Source of the DNA: Sphingomonadaceae bacterium PASS1
Lineage (GTDB): Bacteria; Pseudomonadota; Alphaproteobacteria; Sphingomonadales; Sphingomonadaceae
Assembly: GCA_002255985.1 (NCBI GenBank)
Contig: NKIR01000003.1
Location: 62,001-126,000 of the forward strand
DNA: 64,000 bases
Direction of reading: 5' to 3'
The notes under the pieces were generated by a model. The model worked only from the letters and a program-made list of their open reading frames with translations, ran no database searches and had not been told where the DNA came from. This document shows positions 51,048-59,792 of the stretch, in pieces; the stretch's first letter is position 1; every line of letters starts with the position of its first letter. The position numbers and the translations under genes are program-made.

Positions 51048-51994
51048 CGCAACCCGGCCAGCTTGGCAAATTCCGCCGCCGTTGGGGCCAAGGCGACATC
51101 GATTATCCCCGCTTGTCCTTCGGTCACAGCTGCGAACGCCAAGCGCGCAGCGCGAAGGCCCGTCAGCGGATCGGCAAGTGCATCACCCAGAAAGCGGGGC
51201 ACGCCATAGTCCCATCCGACCAACCCGCCGGCTGCCGCGCAATCATCGCCAAACCCGACACGCATCGCGGCCTCCCCATAAAATCCGTGCGCGGTAATCG
51301 CCACCCAGACCAGCGAGGGATTACGGTCGAACAAACGTTCAGGCGTCAGGCCCAGACGGGCAACCGCATGCGGGCGGGCGCTCGTGATGAGGATGCGTGC
51401 ATCTCCGATTGCCTCCAGAAGCCGCGTGTCATTCAATGCCATAGTGATACGACGCTTACGGCCGTTCAACCGCCGGTCATGCTCGGGCGTCGCGCTGCTG
51501 GTCGGGTCAGGACGAGCCGGGCCTTCGATTTTGGTAACCGCCAAACCAGCCTCGGCCAGTAAGCCACCGCATAAGGGCCCCGCCCAGAGCGCCGAAAGAT
51601 CGATGACCGATGATGAGGATGTTGAATAGGCGGATCGAAGCGGCAATGCTTGTCGCTCGGTCGCCTCGCCCACTGCAGCAACCGGCAGTCCCAATAAAGC
51701 CGCCCGATCAAGCAAATCGGCTGTCGCCCGGCGGCCAGCCATTTTCTGAACAATATGCCACGGGTCTTGCCCAACGTCAGTTTCCAGCCATGCCGGCACG
51801 GCCTCCCGATCATCCTCGCGCGCTAAATTGACTGCGATCCATCCATCCGCTGTTTCAACAAGTTGGCAACAACGGTTGGGCGACCATCTCGTCGGTGGAT
51901 GTAAAACAAGGTCGCGCTGCAACAGTACATCAGGATCGATACCGAAAGTCTTGGTTTCTTCGGCAATCACGTCGCGCAACGCCTCTGGAATCAT
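51044..51994 (-). CDS. CoA-transferase of the CaiB family with permuted domain order
   Basis: 316 residues, shorter than the normal 400. The part that is usually N-terminal (V-I-D-L-S-A-L-W-A-G-P-L-C-G-G-L-L-A-E-A-G-L then K-I-E-G) starts only at residue 130. The part that is usually C-terminal (L-V-E-T-A-D-G-W-I-A-V-N-L-A and A-A-L-L-G-L-P-V-A-A-V) is at residues 44-110. The probable catalytic aspartate is kept at D275 in L-A-D-P-L-T-G-L-R-A-A, and the protein ends I-I-D-V-A-L-A-P-T, a strand that normally lies in the middle. So the order of the two lobes is swapped. Start 51994 overlaps the upstream ECH stop (ATGA). A permuted architecture would still give the fold. Confidence 0.72.
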   Translation of the reverse strand: MIPEALRDVIAEETKTFGIDPDVLLQRDLVLHPPTRWSPNRCCQLVETADGWIAVNLAREDDREAVPAWLETDVGQDPWHIVQKMAGRRATADLLDRAALLGLPVAAVGEATERQALPLRSAYSTSSSSVIDLSALWAGPLCGGLLAEAGLAVTKIEGPARPDPTSSATPEHDRRLNGRKRRITMALNDTRLLEAIGDARILITSARPHAVARLGLTPERLFDRNPSLVWVAITAHGFYGEAAMRVGFGDDCAAAGGLVGWDYGVPRFLGDALADPLTGLRAARLAFAAVTEGQAGIIDVALAPTAAEFAKLAGLR

Positions 51995-52995
51995 TGGACA
52001 AACCCGTGAATCAGACCCCATGCCAGCGCCAAGCGCGCGTCAATGCGCTTGCCCGACAGCAGCATCCATGCGGTACGGTGGCGACCGATTGTGCGCGCGA
52101 CGCTTGCCGTGCCACCCGCCCCGGGTATCAAGCCCATGCGCAACTCGGGTAGCTGGAACCAGGCGTCTTGCGTGGCAAGTCGGCGCGCGGCGGCGGCAGG
52201 CACCTCTAGCCCCGATCCCACACATGCGCCGTGAAGGCGGACTGTGGCGCGCGGCCCCAGGCGGTCGAGCAGCGCGGCACAACTGTGCACCGTGCGAACG
52301 ACATGCGCCTGTGCCAAATCGGTCGCGGTGCCAAATTCGCCCAACGCACCGCCGGTCGAGAAACATTTTCCGGCACCCTGCAATACGATATTTGGCGCAG
52401 TCGGATCATCCAGAACATTGGCCAGCGCCGAATAAAGCGCATCACGCATCGCTGCGGTCATCGCATTCATTGCACTTGGGTGGTTCAACGTTAGCGTGAC
52501 GACATCGGCATCGCGATCGACCAGCACCAATGGCCCCTCGCCCGCCGGTATTGCCTGCGACGGCAGCGACAGCCGCCAACGGTCAAATTCCGAACCGCCC
52601 AGCAAGCTTGAATAGGCAAAGGATTCAATTTCGAGCGCGTGCCCGAACGCCAGACCGTCAGACAGCCGAAGCACCCGGCACATTATCGTCGCCGCCATCG
52701 GCCATTCACGGACGGTCTGCGCCAAATCCTCGACATGTGCAGCAAGCCGTCCGGGTGAAACCGAAACCCAAGGCTTGGGTGCGTCGAGGGCAGTCGTCAG
52801 CAGCAGGTCGAAATGTCCGAAATCCACTTCCGGTAGCGCGCCTTCGCTATCGATGCCTATGCACACTGCATGGATATGAGCCACAGGGGGCTGCCAAGCG
52901 GTGGCGTCGACTGTCAAAACCGGCGCATCGCCCAACGCCGAAAAGCGGTCCGCTCCCAAAAAGTCGATCTCATCTAAGGGAAAAGCGTCGCTCAT
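51991..52995 (-). CDS. Enoyl-CoA hydratase-like protein with N-terminal ECH C-lobe-like segment
   Basis: 334 residues. Residues 155-334 hold the crotonase core: N-H-P-S-A-M-N-A-M, F-S-T-G-G-A-L-G-E and H-G-A-C-V-G-S-G-L-E for the oxyanion hole, then F-Q-L-P-E-L-R-M-G-L-I-P-G-A-G-G. The protein stops at G-L-I-H-G-F-V-Q, where normal family members continue for about 70 residues of helices. Similar helices are found at the N-terminus instead (E-D-L-A-Q-T-V-R-E-W-P-M-A-A-T-I then E-I-E-S-F-A-Y-S-S-L-L-G-G-S-E-F-D-R-W, residues about 89-140). This suggests a circularly permuted crotonase. Same operon as the permuted CoA-transferase. Confidence 0.75.
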   Translation of the reverse strand: MSDAFPLDEIDFLGADRFSALGDAPVLTVDATAWQPPVAHIHAVCIGIDSEGALPEVDFGHFDLLLTTALDAPKPWVSVSPGRLAAHVEDLAQTVREWPMAATIMCRVLRLSDGLAFGHALEIESFAYSSLLGGSEFDRWRLSLPSQAIPAGEGPLVLVDRDADVVTLTLNHPSAMNAMTAAMRDALYSALANVLDDPTAPNIVLQGAGKCFSTGGALGEFGTATDLAQAHVVRTVHSCAALLDRLGPRATVRLHGACVGSGLEVPAAAARRLATQDAWFQLPELRMGLIPGAGGTASVARTIGRHRTAWMLLSGKRIDARLALAWGLIHGFVQ

Positions 52996-53014
52996 TTGGA
53001 AACCCCTAAACGGG

Positions 53015-54511
53015 TCAGTCTTGATTGGCCAGTTCAGCCTTCAGCACGCGGCGCAGCAACTTGCCGGTTTCATTATAAGGAAGCTCGTCGCGGAAATACC
53101 AGCTTTCGGGCGTTTTGGTCGATCGAAGCAGCGCCTTCACGTGGGCGGCAAGCGCATCGACGTCGCGTGGTCCTTCGCGCGCAACGATAACCGCCGCGAC
53201 CTTCTCACCCCATTGCACACTGGGAAGACCCAATACCGCGACATCAGCGACTTGCGGATGGCTGCGTAGGACATCTTCAATTTCGCCCGGCGAAATATTC
53301 TCGCCGCCACGCACAATAACATCGTCGAGCCGACCTTCGACGAACAAATAGCCATCGGCATCGAGCCAGCCTGCATCGTTGGTGGCAAACCAGCCGTCGT
53401 CCGCAATTGCTGTCTTATGCAGATATTCGCCCGAAACCTGATCGCCGCGTACATATATTTCGCCAGCTTCTTCTGCATCGCAGCAAGAACCGTCGTCCCG
53501 GCGAATTTCCAGTTCAAGGCTGGGCAATGGCTTACCGACCGACCCCAAACGCCTGCGGACCAATGGATCGTCGCTAGCAATTGCCGTGCGGTGATCATCT
53601 GCGCCCAACAAGGCAACGGTCGAACTGGTCTCGGTCAGACCATAAGCATTCACAAAATCGACATGCGGCAGCGCTTCCAACGCACGCGCAATGACCGGTT
53701 CCGGCATACGGCCGCCCCCATAAGAAAGCGCACGCAAAGCTGGCAATCGCTCTCCGGTCTTCGCCAGTACATCGAGAATCCGGTCGAGCATCGTCGGCAC
53801 AACCATCGCGTGGGTAATGGCTTCACGAGAAGCGATGGAGACCCATTCTTCCGCACTGAACGCGGGTAGATAGACGATCCGACGGCCGCCATAAGCGGAG
53901 GTTAGCACCGCCGAAATTCCGGCAATATGATATGGCGGCACGCTGACCAAAGCCGCCTCGTCTTCGTCCGCACCCAAAAGCTCTACAGTCGACATCACAT
54001 AAGATGTCAGGTTCGCATGGCGCAGCACCGCGGCTTTCGGGTCGCCGGTGGTACCGCTGGTAAACAGCAGAACCGCAATGTCATTTTCACCTTCGGACAG
54101 TGGCTCTGTTTCGGCAGGGGCCGCAACCAGAAAACGTGCCTCAAATTCGCTACGCTTAACCAAAGTCGTACCATCAATGCCGTCAATCCGGGCATGCATA
54201 TCGTCATCGACAACCACCAGCGACGGGGCGGTTCTTGCGATTAGCTTGCGCAGATCGACATCAGGCAACCGGTAGTTGACCGGCACAAATGACAGCCCGG
54301 CCATTCCACTGGCGAACATCAATATAGGCAGGGCATTTCCGTTGAGGCCGACGAATACCGCGTTTTGGGCGTTGCTTTCTGCCAACCGCGCTGCCGCAGC
54401 GCGGGCATTGCCACGCATCGCAGCAAAATCCAGACCGTCAGCAAGCGTGCCCAACGCTTTGCGGTCACCACACACATCGGCAGTCAGGTCGAGTAGAAGC
54501 GGGGTTTGCAC
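53015..54511 (-). CDS. AMP-dependent acyl-CoA ligase
   Basis: 498 residues, ANL superfamily with clear motif T-S-G-T-T-G-D-P-K at about 152-160, Y-G-L-T-E-T near 290, and the C-terminal lysine in N-E-T-G-K-L-L-R. It activates a carboxylic acid as the CoA ester. Gap of 12 bases from the small unknown gene upstream and 19 bases to the ECH gene downstream; the five genes from 54832 down to 49680 look like one operon. Confidence 0.9.
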   Translation of the reverse strand: MQTPLLLDLTADVCGDRKALGTLADGLDFAAMRGNARAAAARLAESNAQNAVFVGLNGNALPILMFASGMAGLSFVPVNYRLPDVDLRKLIARTAPSLVVVDDDMHARIDGIDGTTLVKRSEFEARFLVAAPAETEPLSEGENDIAVLLFTSGTTGDPKAAVLRHANLTSYVMSTVELLGADEDEAALVSVPPYHIAGISAVLTSAYGGRRIVYLPAFSAEEWVSIASREAITHAMVVPTMLDRILDVLAKTGERLPALRALSYGGGRMPEPVIARALEALPHVDFVNAYGLTETSSTVALLGADDHRTAIASDDPLVRRRLGSVGKPLPSLELEIRRDDGSCCDAEEAGEIYVRGDQVSGEYLHKTAIADDGWFATNDAGWLDADGYLFVEGRLDDVIVRGGENISPGEIEDVLRSHPQVADVAVLGLPSVQWGEKVAAVIVAREGPRDVDALAAHVKALLRSTKTPESWYFRDELPYNETGKLLRRVLKAELANQD

Positions 54512-54523
54512 GCGCTGTCCAGT

Positions 54524-54832
54524 TCAGTCGGATGCCGGGAGCGGCTTGGCGTCTTTCAACTGCAACGCCCGACCATCAAAGGCAAGCGAGCCCTTCCCCG
54601 CCTTTGCACCGAGCACCTCAATCCCGCTATCGAGATCGGTGTAACGCTTACCAACCAGCACGCCACCAGCATGGTCCGGGTGAACATCGCCGCTGCTCGT
54701 CGCAGGATCGTTCAAGTCGAGAACCGCAACACCGCCGCACTGAAGCGTCCCTGCTTGCTTTGGTGGCCGAACCACAACTATTTGCGCGTCGCATACGGCG
54801 CTTTTCCAGCGTGAACCGGGCTTGACATCCAT
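54524..54832 (-). CDS. Small conserved-type protein of unknown function
   Basis: 102 residues starting MDVKPGSRWKSAVCDAQIVV. Two cysteines (S-A-V-C-D-A-Q and L-Q-C-G-G) could bind a metal or form a bridge, but no known domain is recognised. I recall similar short proteins beside acyl-CoA ligases in actinobacteria; this is memory, not a search. It is the first gene of the ligase-ECH-CoA-transferase-amidohydrolase operon. No signal peptide or membrane segment. Confidence 0.6.
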   Translation of the reverse strand: MDVKPGSRWKSAVCDAQIVVVRPPKQAGTLQCGGVAVLDLNDPATSSGDVHPDHAGGVLVGKRYTDLDSGIEVLGAKAGKGSLAFDGRALQLKDAKPLPASD

Positions 54833-55068
54833 TTTTCTGAACTCCAAAAATTATCTAACATCCATGCAACCGAAGGCGCTGGCAATCAAGTATTGCCATG
54901 GCATCTGGCCGCTTTATCGCCAGTGCGGACATAACCTTAGCCTGTAGCGCGGGTGCGATATGACGCTGCGCTAGGCCAATCTTCAGCGATATGGGGCTTT
55001 ATTCTCGGGCCCGACCCGTTACGGACAATCGCATATCAATCTCGATGCTCGCAAAAGAGGGACCAAAA

Positions 55069-56247
55069 ATGACTTCAATAAAACTCGATTGCTCTGACCT
55101 CGACAATTATATCGGCAAGCCAATGCAGCCTGCGCGCATGGTCGACCCCTTCGCGAATAACGACATTCGCCGCTGGGTGCAGGCGATGCATTATCCCAAC
55201 CGCCTGCACTATGACCACAGCTATGCAATGCAGAGCCGGTTTGGCGAGTTGATTGCCCCGCAAAGCTTTCCGGTGACTATGGATGACGGCCATGGTTCGG
55301 CCCCCAGTTGCATTGGCTTTATTCCCGACTCACACATGTTGTTTGGCGGCGATGAATGGTGGTTTTATGGCGTTCCGGTAAAAGGCGGCGACCGTATCTG
55401 GAACGAACGGATCCCGTTTGACTATAAGATAAAGGACACATCGTCCTTTGGCCCGACCTGTTTCCAGCGCGGCGACAATTTCTATTATAACCAGCATGGC
55501 GATTTGGTGGCGAAGCAGCGGTCGACATCGATCCGCTACGCCCAATCGGCAGGCGAAGCAGCGCAGCATGGCACGACCGAAGGTCATGACGACCCAGTCT
55601 GGACCGATGATGAACTGGAAGCATTGGAGGCGCGGAAGTTTTCGTGGATCCAGATGTTGCACGATCTAGGCCATAGCCCCCGCTATTGGGACGATGTGTT
55701 GGTGAACACGGCACTGCCCGAGCGCGTTTTTGGTCCACACAGTATCGTCAGCTTCACCACCGAATGGCGCAGCTACACCTTTACACAATGGGGCAGTATG
55801 CACCGCCGCACCGATCTGTCGATGGAAGGCTTGGGCTTTACCGGCCCAATGGCGGGACCAGAGCAGGACCCCACAGAAGAGAAAATCAATCCAGAAAATA
55901 CCGATGGCGCCTATATCGGCCCCTCGCGTGGCCATTTATTCCCCCGTTGGGCCCGCTTTATCGGCATGCCGCGCGGCTATGGCTACGGGGCATCAATGGG
56001 TGCTTGGGTGACCGATTATTTTGCGGGTTGGGCCGGAGAATGGGGCATGGTGCGCCATTCCACCGCCAATTATCGCAGTCCGGCGCTCACCGGTGACATC
56101 ACCGTCATGACGGGCAACATCCTTGATAAATATGTCGATGAGGATGGACGCCACATGATTGCGGTGGACTGCAAAATGGCCAACCAAAATGGTGCCATCT
56201 TGGCGACAGCCAAGGCAGAAATCGAACTTCCCAAAAAGCCAGTTTGA
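55069..56247 (+). CDS. Double hot-dog (MaoC/FAS1-dehydratase-like) hydratase
   Basis: 392 residues, two hot-dog domains in tandem. The N-terminal domain carries A-M-H-Y-P-N-R-L-H-Y-D-H-S-Y-A (about residues 43-57), a version of the hydratase motif with P-x-x-H-x-D. The second half contains M-P-R-G-Y-G-Y-G-A and A-L-T-G-D-I-T-V-M-T-G-N with the normal strands. It presumably hydrates a 2-enoyl-CoA or dehydrates a 3-hydroxyacyl-CoA. Start MTSIKLDCSDLDNYIG follows GAGGGAC; a longer frame to 54991 is possible. Its stop lies a few bases before the sulfotransferase start. The region 54833-55068 between the divergent genes holds no other gene. Confidence 0.8.
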   Translation: MTSIKLDCSDLDNYIGKPMQPARMVDPFANNDIRRWVQAMHYPNRLHYDHSYAMQSRFGELIAPQSFPVTMDDGHGSAPSCIGFIPDSHMLFGGDEWWFYGVPVKGGDRIWNERIPFDYKIKDTSSFGPTCFQRGDNFYYNQHGDLVAKQRSTSIRYAQSAGEAAQHGTTEGHDDPVWTDDELEALEARKFSWIQMLHDLGHSPRYWDDVLVNTALPERVFGPHSIVSFTTEWRSYTFTQWGSMHRRTDLSMEGLGFTGPMAGPEQDPTEEKINPENTDGAYIGPSRGHLFPRWARFIGMPRGYGYGASMGAWVTDYFAGWAGEWGMVRHSTANYRSPALTGDITVMTGNILDKYVDEDGRHMIAVDCKMANQNGAILATAKAEIELPKKPV

Positions 56248-56252
56248 GGTTG

Positions 56253-57395
56253 ATGATGCTTGATAGCCAAACGTTGATTAACACTGCGTCCGAACAGAGC
56301 GGCCTTTCGGATTTTGGCGACCCGTCTTTCCGCGAAGGACTGGATAAATTGGTGGGGGCACTCAACACCGAAGCCAAGCTGACAGAGGCAGCATCGGGCC
56401 GCGTTGGCGCGAGCATCGTCGCAACCCTGGTCAACCGGCTGCAGGTCGAGGATTATCTTAAGGCCCATCCCGAACTACTCGATGCCCCGATTGAAAAGCC
56501 GACCTTTGTTTTCGGTTTGCCGCGCACGGGCACGACCTTGGCCATCAATTTACTGACCGCTGACCCTGCCCGGCGCAGCTTTATGCGGTGGGAGGCGTTT
56601 TCGACGGCTCCGCCGGCGGCGGCTGGGGCATTGCGCAGTGACCCACGTTACCATGCCGAACAGGCAAAACTCGATATGAGTTTGAAATATGTACCCCATA
56701 TTTCGGCAATGCATCACGAGGATGCGGACTCATCGTGCGAATGTCAGTTCGCCATGTCTCCCACTTTCATTTCGCAGGTCTATGACTCGCAATATCATAT
56801 TCCCAGTTACGGCGAATGGTTTTTGAACACCGACTATCGGCCGGCCTTTCGTTACCACAAACGGCTGATGCAATTGCTGCAACAGAATAACAAAGGCCAT
56901 TGGACGTTCAAAAACCCCTGGCACCCGCTTTATCTGGACGCGCTGACCGATATCTATCCCGACGCGCAATTGGTGATGACGCACCGCGACCCCGCCGATG
57001 TTGTCGCATCGGCATGTTCACTGGTTTACGCCGTGCGCAAATTATATAGCGAAGATGTTGATCCTAATGCCGTGGCCGCTGTTTCGTTGAAAACGTTTGA
57101 CGCCATGATCCAGCGCGTAACCGCTTATGAAGCCAAGCATGGCGCAGGTTCGATCCATCATATTCAATATAAAGAGCTTACAAGCGATCCGATTGGTCAG
57201 ATGGAGAAACTCTATTCATATTTTGGCGAACCGCTGACCGATACCGGGCGGGTTGCCATGCAGGCGATGCTGGATGCCAATCCGCAGGGCAAACATGGCA
57301 AGCATGAATATCGTTTAGAAGATTATGGCCTGACACGCGACGGCATCTATGCGCATTTTGCCGACTATATCGACCGGTTCAAAATACAGATTTAG
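56253..57395 (+). CDS. PAPS-dependent sulfotransferase family protein
   Basis: 380 residues. The 5'-phosphosulfate loop G-L-P-R-T-G-T-T is at 88-95 and the 3'-phosphate segment T-H-R-D-P-A-D-V-V-A-S at about 243-253, the two PAPS-binding elements. The N-terminal 80 residues are an extra helical part, as in the bacterial Sulfotransfer_3 type. Likely reaction: transfer of sulfate from PAPS to a hydroxyl on a small hydrophobic molecule, with PAP as by-product. Start codon is the ATG at 56253 or the one just after it; GAGGT precedes. It is the second gene after the hot-dog hydratase, and convergent with an IclR gene. Confidence 0.82.
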   Translation: MMLDSQTLINTASEQSGLSDFGDPSFREGLDKLVGALNTEAKLTEAASGRVGASIVATLVNRLQVEDYLKAHPELLDAPIEKPTFVFGLPRTGTTLAINLLTADPARRSFMRWEAFSTAPPAAAGALRSDPRYHAEQAKLDMSLKYVPHISAMHHEDADSSCECQFAMSPTFISQVYDSQYHIPSYGEWFLNTDYRPAFRYHKRLMQLLQQNNKGHWTFKNPWHPLYLDALTDIYPDAQLVMTHRDPADVVASACSLVYAVRKLYSEDVDPNAVAAVSLKTFDAMIQRVTAYEAKHGAGSIHHIQYKELTSDPIGQMEKLYSYFGEPLTDTGRVAMQAMLDANPQGKHGKHEYRLEDYGLTRDGIYAHFADYIDRFKIQI

Positions 57396-57397
57396 GG

Positions 57398-58153
57398 CTA
57401 GTCTGCGTATAGACGTTCCGAAACCGAACGGGCGGCGGCCGATAAATCTTCACCGATTTTCTGCATGCCTGCCCGTTCAATCGCACCTGAAATTCCAACC
57501 GCGACCAACGCATGTACGGGTCTGCGTGCCCCTTTCAAAACAGCAGCGGCGATAACGGAAACACCGGCAATATAGTTACCTGCATCGGTAGCAAATCCTT
57601 GCGACCGCGTTTGCGCGACTTGCTCAAGCCATTCAGAATAAGCCGGCGGATTATCCCAACGCAACAAGTCGAAACGCCTTTGCAGTTCTGCCGAAGAATA
57701 GCCGCCATAGGCCGCGATGCACCGCCCGGTTGCACTGATTAGCGCGGGAAACCTGCTGCCGATCTGGGCCGAAAGCTGAAAATTGGCGCCTCCTTGCGCT
57801 GTGCCGACCACCACAATATGTTCCAACCCGACGATCTGCACCGCCAGCATCGTAACATTATGGTCGCGGGCCAGTCGGTCGATGAGCGGCTGCGACACAT
57901 CAGCAAACTGGTTGCGTCTCAGCCAGCCCCGCGCCAGCGTTAAAACGCCAGCATCCAGACTATACCGCTTGGTATCGGGATCGAACGCGACAAGTTCTTC
58001 CTCCGTCAGCGCACGCAGGACATAAAGGCACGTCGACGGCACGAGGTCGAGCGCACGGGCGATGTTGTTCACACCTAATGGAGCATCGCTTTTACCCAAC
58101 AGCCGCAAGATGGCTGCTGCGCGGGCGATAGCGGGGGCTTTGCTGATTATCAT
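57398..58153 (-). CDS. IclR-family transcriptional regulator
   Basis: 251 residues. Winged helix-turn-helix at about residues 8-70 (A-A-A-I-L-R-L-L-G, L-G-V-N-N-I-A-R-A-L-D-L-V-P-S-T-C-L-Y-V-L-R-A-L) and C-terminal effector domain with S-A-T-G-R-C-I-A-A-Y and G-N-Y-I-A-G-V-S. Its start is inside a near-palindrome. Divergent from the acyl-CoA ligase at 58219, which it probably controls. Confidence 0.86.
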   Translation of the reverse strand: MIISKAPAIARAAAILRLLGKSDAPLGVNNIARALDLVPSTCLYVLRALTEEELVAFDPDTKRYSLDAGVLTLARGWLRRNQFADVSQPLIDRLARDHNVTMLAVQIVGLEHIVVVGTAQGGANFQLSAQIGSRFPALISATGRCIAAYGGYSSAELQRRFDLLRWDNPPAYSEWLEQVAQTRSQGFATDAGNYIAGVSVIAAAVLKGARRPVHALVAVGISGAIERAGMQKIGEDLSAAARSVSERLYAD

Positions 58154-58167
58154 TCTATATATTGAAT
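58152..58167. promoter_or_regulatory. Near-palindrome over the iclR start codon
   Basis: ATTCTATATATTGAAT reads the same on the other strand at fourteen of sixteen positions. It overlaps the start codon of the IclR gene (58151-58153) and lies about 50 bases before the ligase gene. A possible operator for self-regulation and control of the ligase. Confidence 0.35.
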
Positions 58168-58218
58168 ATCATTCACTATTTACAATGACAAGACGATTAT
58201 GCGATATGTGCAAACATT

Positions 58219-59775
58219 ATGAAGCTGACCGACCTCACCAGTTTTGCCGATGCGCAAGCGCATGCGTCGATGGATGCTCTGTGGGAGCTGTTCGACGGCA
58301 ACCGCGATTTTCTCAACATCGCACATGAATGCATCACGCGTTATGCCGACGGCTCAGGCCGCGCGGCGGTGCGGATTGCCCATTCGGATGGCCATGACGA
58401 GATTTTGACTTTTGACCAGATTTCGAGCGGAGCCGCGCAATTCGCACATTGGCTCGATGCAGAGGGTGTGCAGCCTGGTGACCGCATCGCTTTCATGCTC
58501 GAACCATCGCTGCCTTTTTATGTATGCCTTTTCGGGGCGATGCAGACAGGCGCAATTTCAGTACCAATGTTCACGCTGTTCGGGCCAGATGCACTCCGAC
58601 TACGCGTTAACGACTGCAACCCTGCGATTCTCATCACCAATACTGAAAAAGCAGATCTGGCACATAGTGTAGAAGGCCCACGCATTGTCGTCGCCGATGA
58701 TGGGCTTTTGGACGAGATCGCGAAATATCCCGCCACCTATATTCCCAAAAGCAAAGCCAACGACATGGCGGTGTTCCAGTATACGAGCGGAACCACGCGC
58801 GAATTGCCCGAGGCTGTGAAGCATACACACAAATCGCTCGTCACGCTTATGTTCGCAGCTTTGTACGGTACGGGCATTCGACCCGGCGACGAATTCTTCT
58901 GCCCCTCGTCCCCTGCATGGGGTCACGGTCTTTGGCACGGCACGCTAGCCCCGCTTGGCCTTGGCGTGACGACAGGAACTTTTGCGGGCCGCTTCGATCC
59001 CGTTCGGTTGATGAAGGCGCTCGACGATTACGGCATCACCAACATGAGCGCTGCCGCCACACATTACCGCATGATGAAGAACAGCGGAAAAGGTGGTGAT
59101 TACAACTTCCACTTCAATAAGCTGTCTTACACCGGCGAACCGATTGATCCGGCGACACTCGACTGGATCGACGCCAATTTCAAGGTTCCGGCGTGTTCAA
59201 TGTATGGCACGACCGAAATCGGTGTAGTGCTGGTAAATTATCCGGGAGCGAAAGATTTTCAGGTTAAACGCGGATCGCTTGGCAAAGCCATTCCGGGCCA
59301 AAGGCTCGAAGTACAGCGCCCCGATGGCAGCGCCTCACGGGCGGGCGAAACTGGCGAACTTATGCTTTGGCGACGCAACCACTGGGAAACCACCAAGGAT
59401 CGGGCACAGATCGACGAAGACGGCTATTTCTATCACAAGGGACGCGCCGACGATGTCATAATCTCGGCCGGCTGGACGATGTCTGCCGTCGAAATCGAAA
59501 ACACGATGTTGAAGCATGACGCAGTGTTGGAATGCGCGGTCATCGGCGCACCCGACGAAGCGCGCGGCTTAGTCGTCAAAGCCTTCGTCATCGCCAATGT
59601 CGAAGGCAGCGACGCGCTGACCAAGGAATTGCAGGCTTTCACCCGTGAAAAGCTAGCCCAACATGAATTCCCCCGCATTGTTGAATATGTCAGCGAGCTA
59701 CCCAAAACCCCCGCGGGGAAAGTGAACCGCAAAGTACTGCGCGAACAAGAAGCTTCTAAAGCGTCTGCAAACTGA
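58219..59775 (+). CDS. AMP-dependent acyl-CoA ligase with variant ATP loop
   Basis: 518 residues, ANL superfamily. The phosphate loop reads T-S-G-T-T-R-E-L-P-E-A-V at 189-200, in which the normal G and K are replaced (G-T-T-G-x-P-K). The same variant occurs in some acetyl-CoA/benzoate-type ligases. M-Y-G-T-T-E-I follows near 330 and the C-terminal lysine is in T-P-A-G-K-V-N-R-K. It activates a short or aromatic acid. It is followed by the second double hot-dog hydratase (17-base gap), so the two form an operon closed by a strong terminator. Confidence 0.88.
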   Translation: MKLTDLTSFADAQAHASMDALWELFDGNRDFLNIAHECITRYADGSGRAAVRIAHSDGHDEILTFDQISSGAAQFAHWLDAEGVQPGDRIAFMLEPSLPFYVCLFGAMQTGAISVPMFTLFGPDALRLRVNDCNPAILITNTEKADLAHSVEGPRIVVADDGLLDEIAKYPATYIPKSKANDMAVFQYTSGTTRELPEAVKHTHKSLVTLMFAALYGTGIRPGDEFFCPSSPAWGHGLWHGTLAPLGLGVTTGTFAGRFDPVRLMKALDDYGITNMSAAATHYRMMKNSGKGGDYNFHFNKLSYTGEPIDPATLDWIDANFKVPACSMYGTTEIGVVLVNYPGAKDFQVKRGSLGKAIPGQRLEVQRPDGSASRAGETGELMLWRRNHWETTKDRAQIDEDGYFYHKGRADDVIISAGWTMSAVEIENTMLKHDAVLECAVIGAPDEARGLVVKAFVIANVEGSDALTKELQAFTREKLAQHEFPRIVEYVSELPKTPAGKVNRKVLREQEASKASAN

Positions 59776-59792
59776 ATTTACAGGAGAAGAGA

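Noticed and set aside
53015-53269. Possible overlap or extra gene at the end of the ligase (53015-54511)
   Set aside because: The plus-strand frames in this region have no start context and lie within the conserved C-terminal domain.
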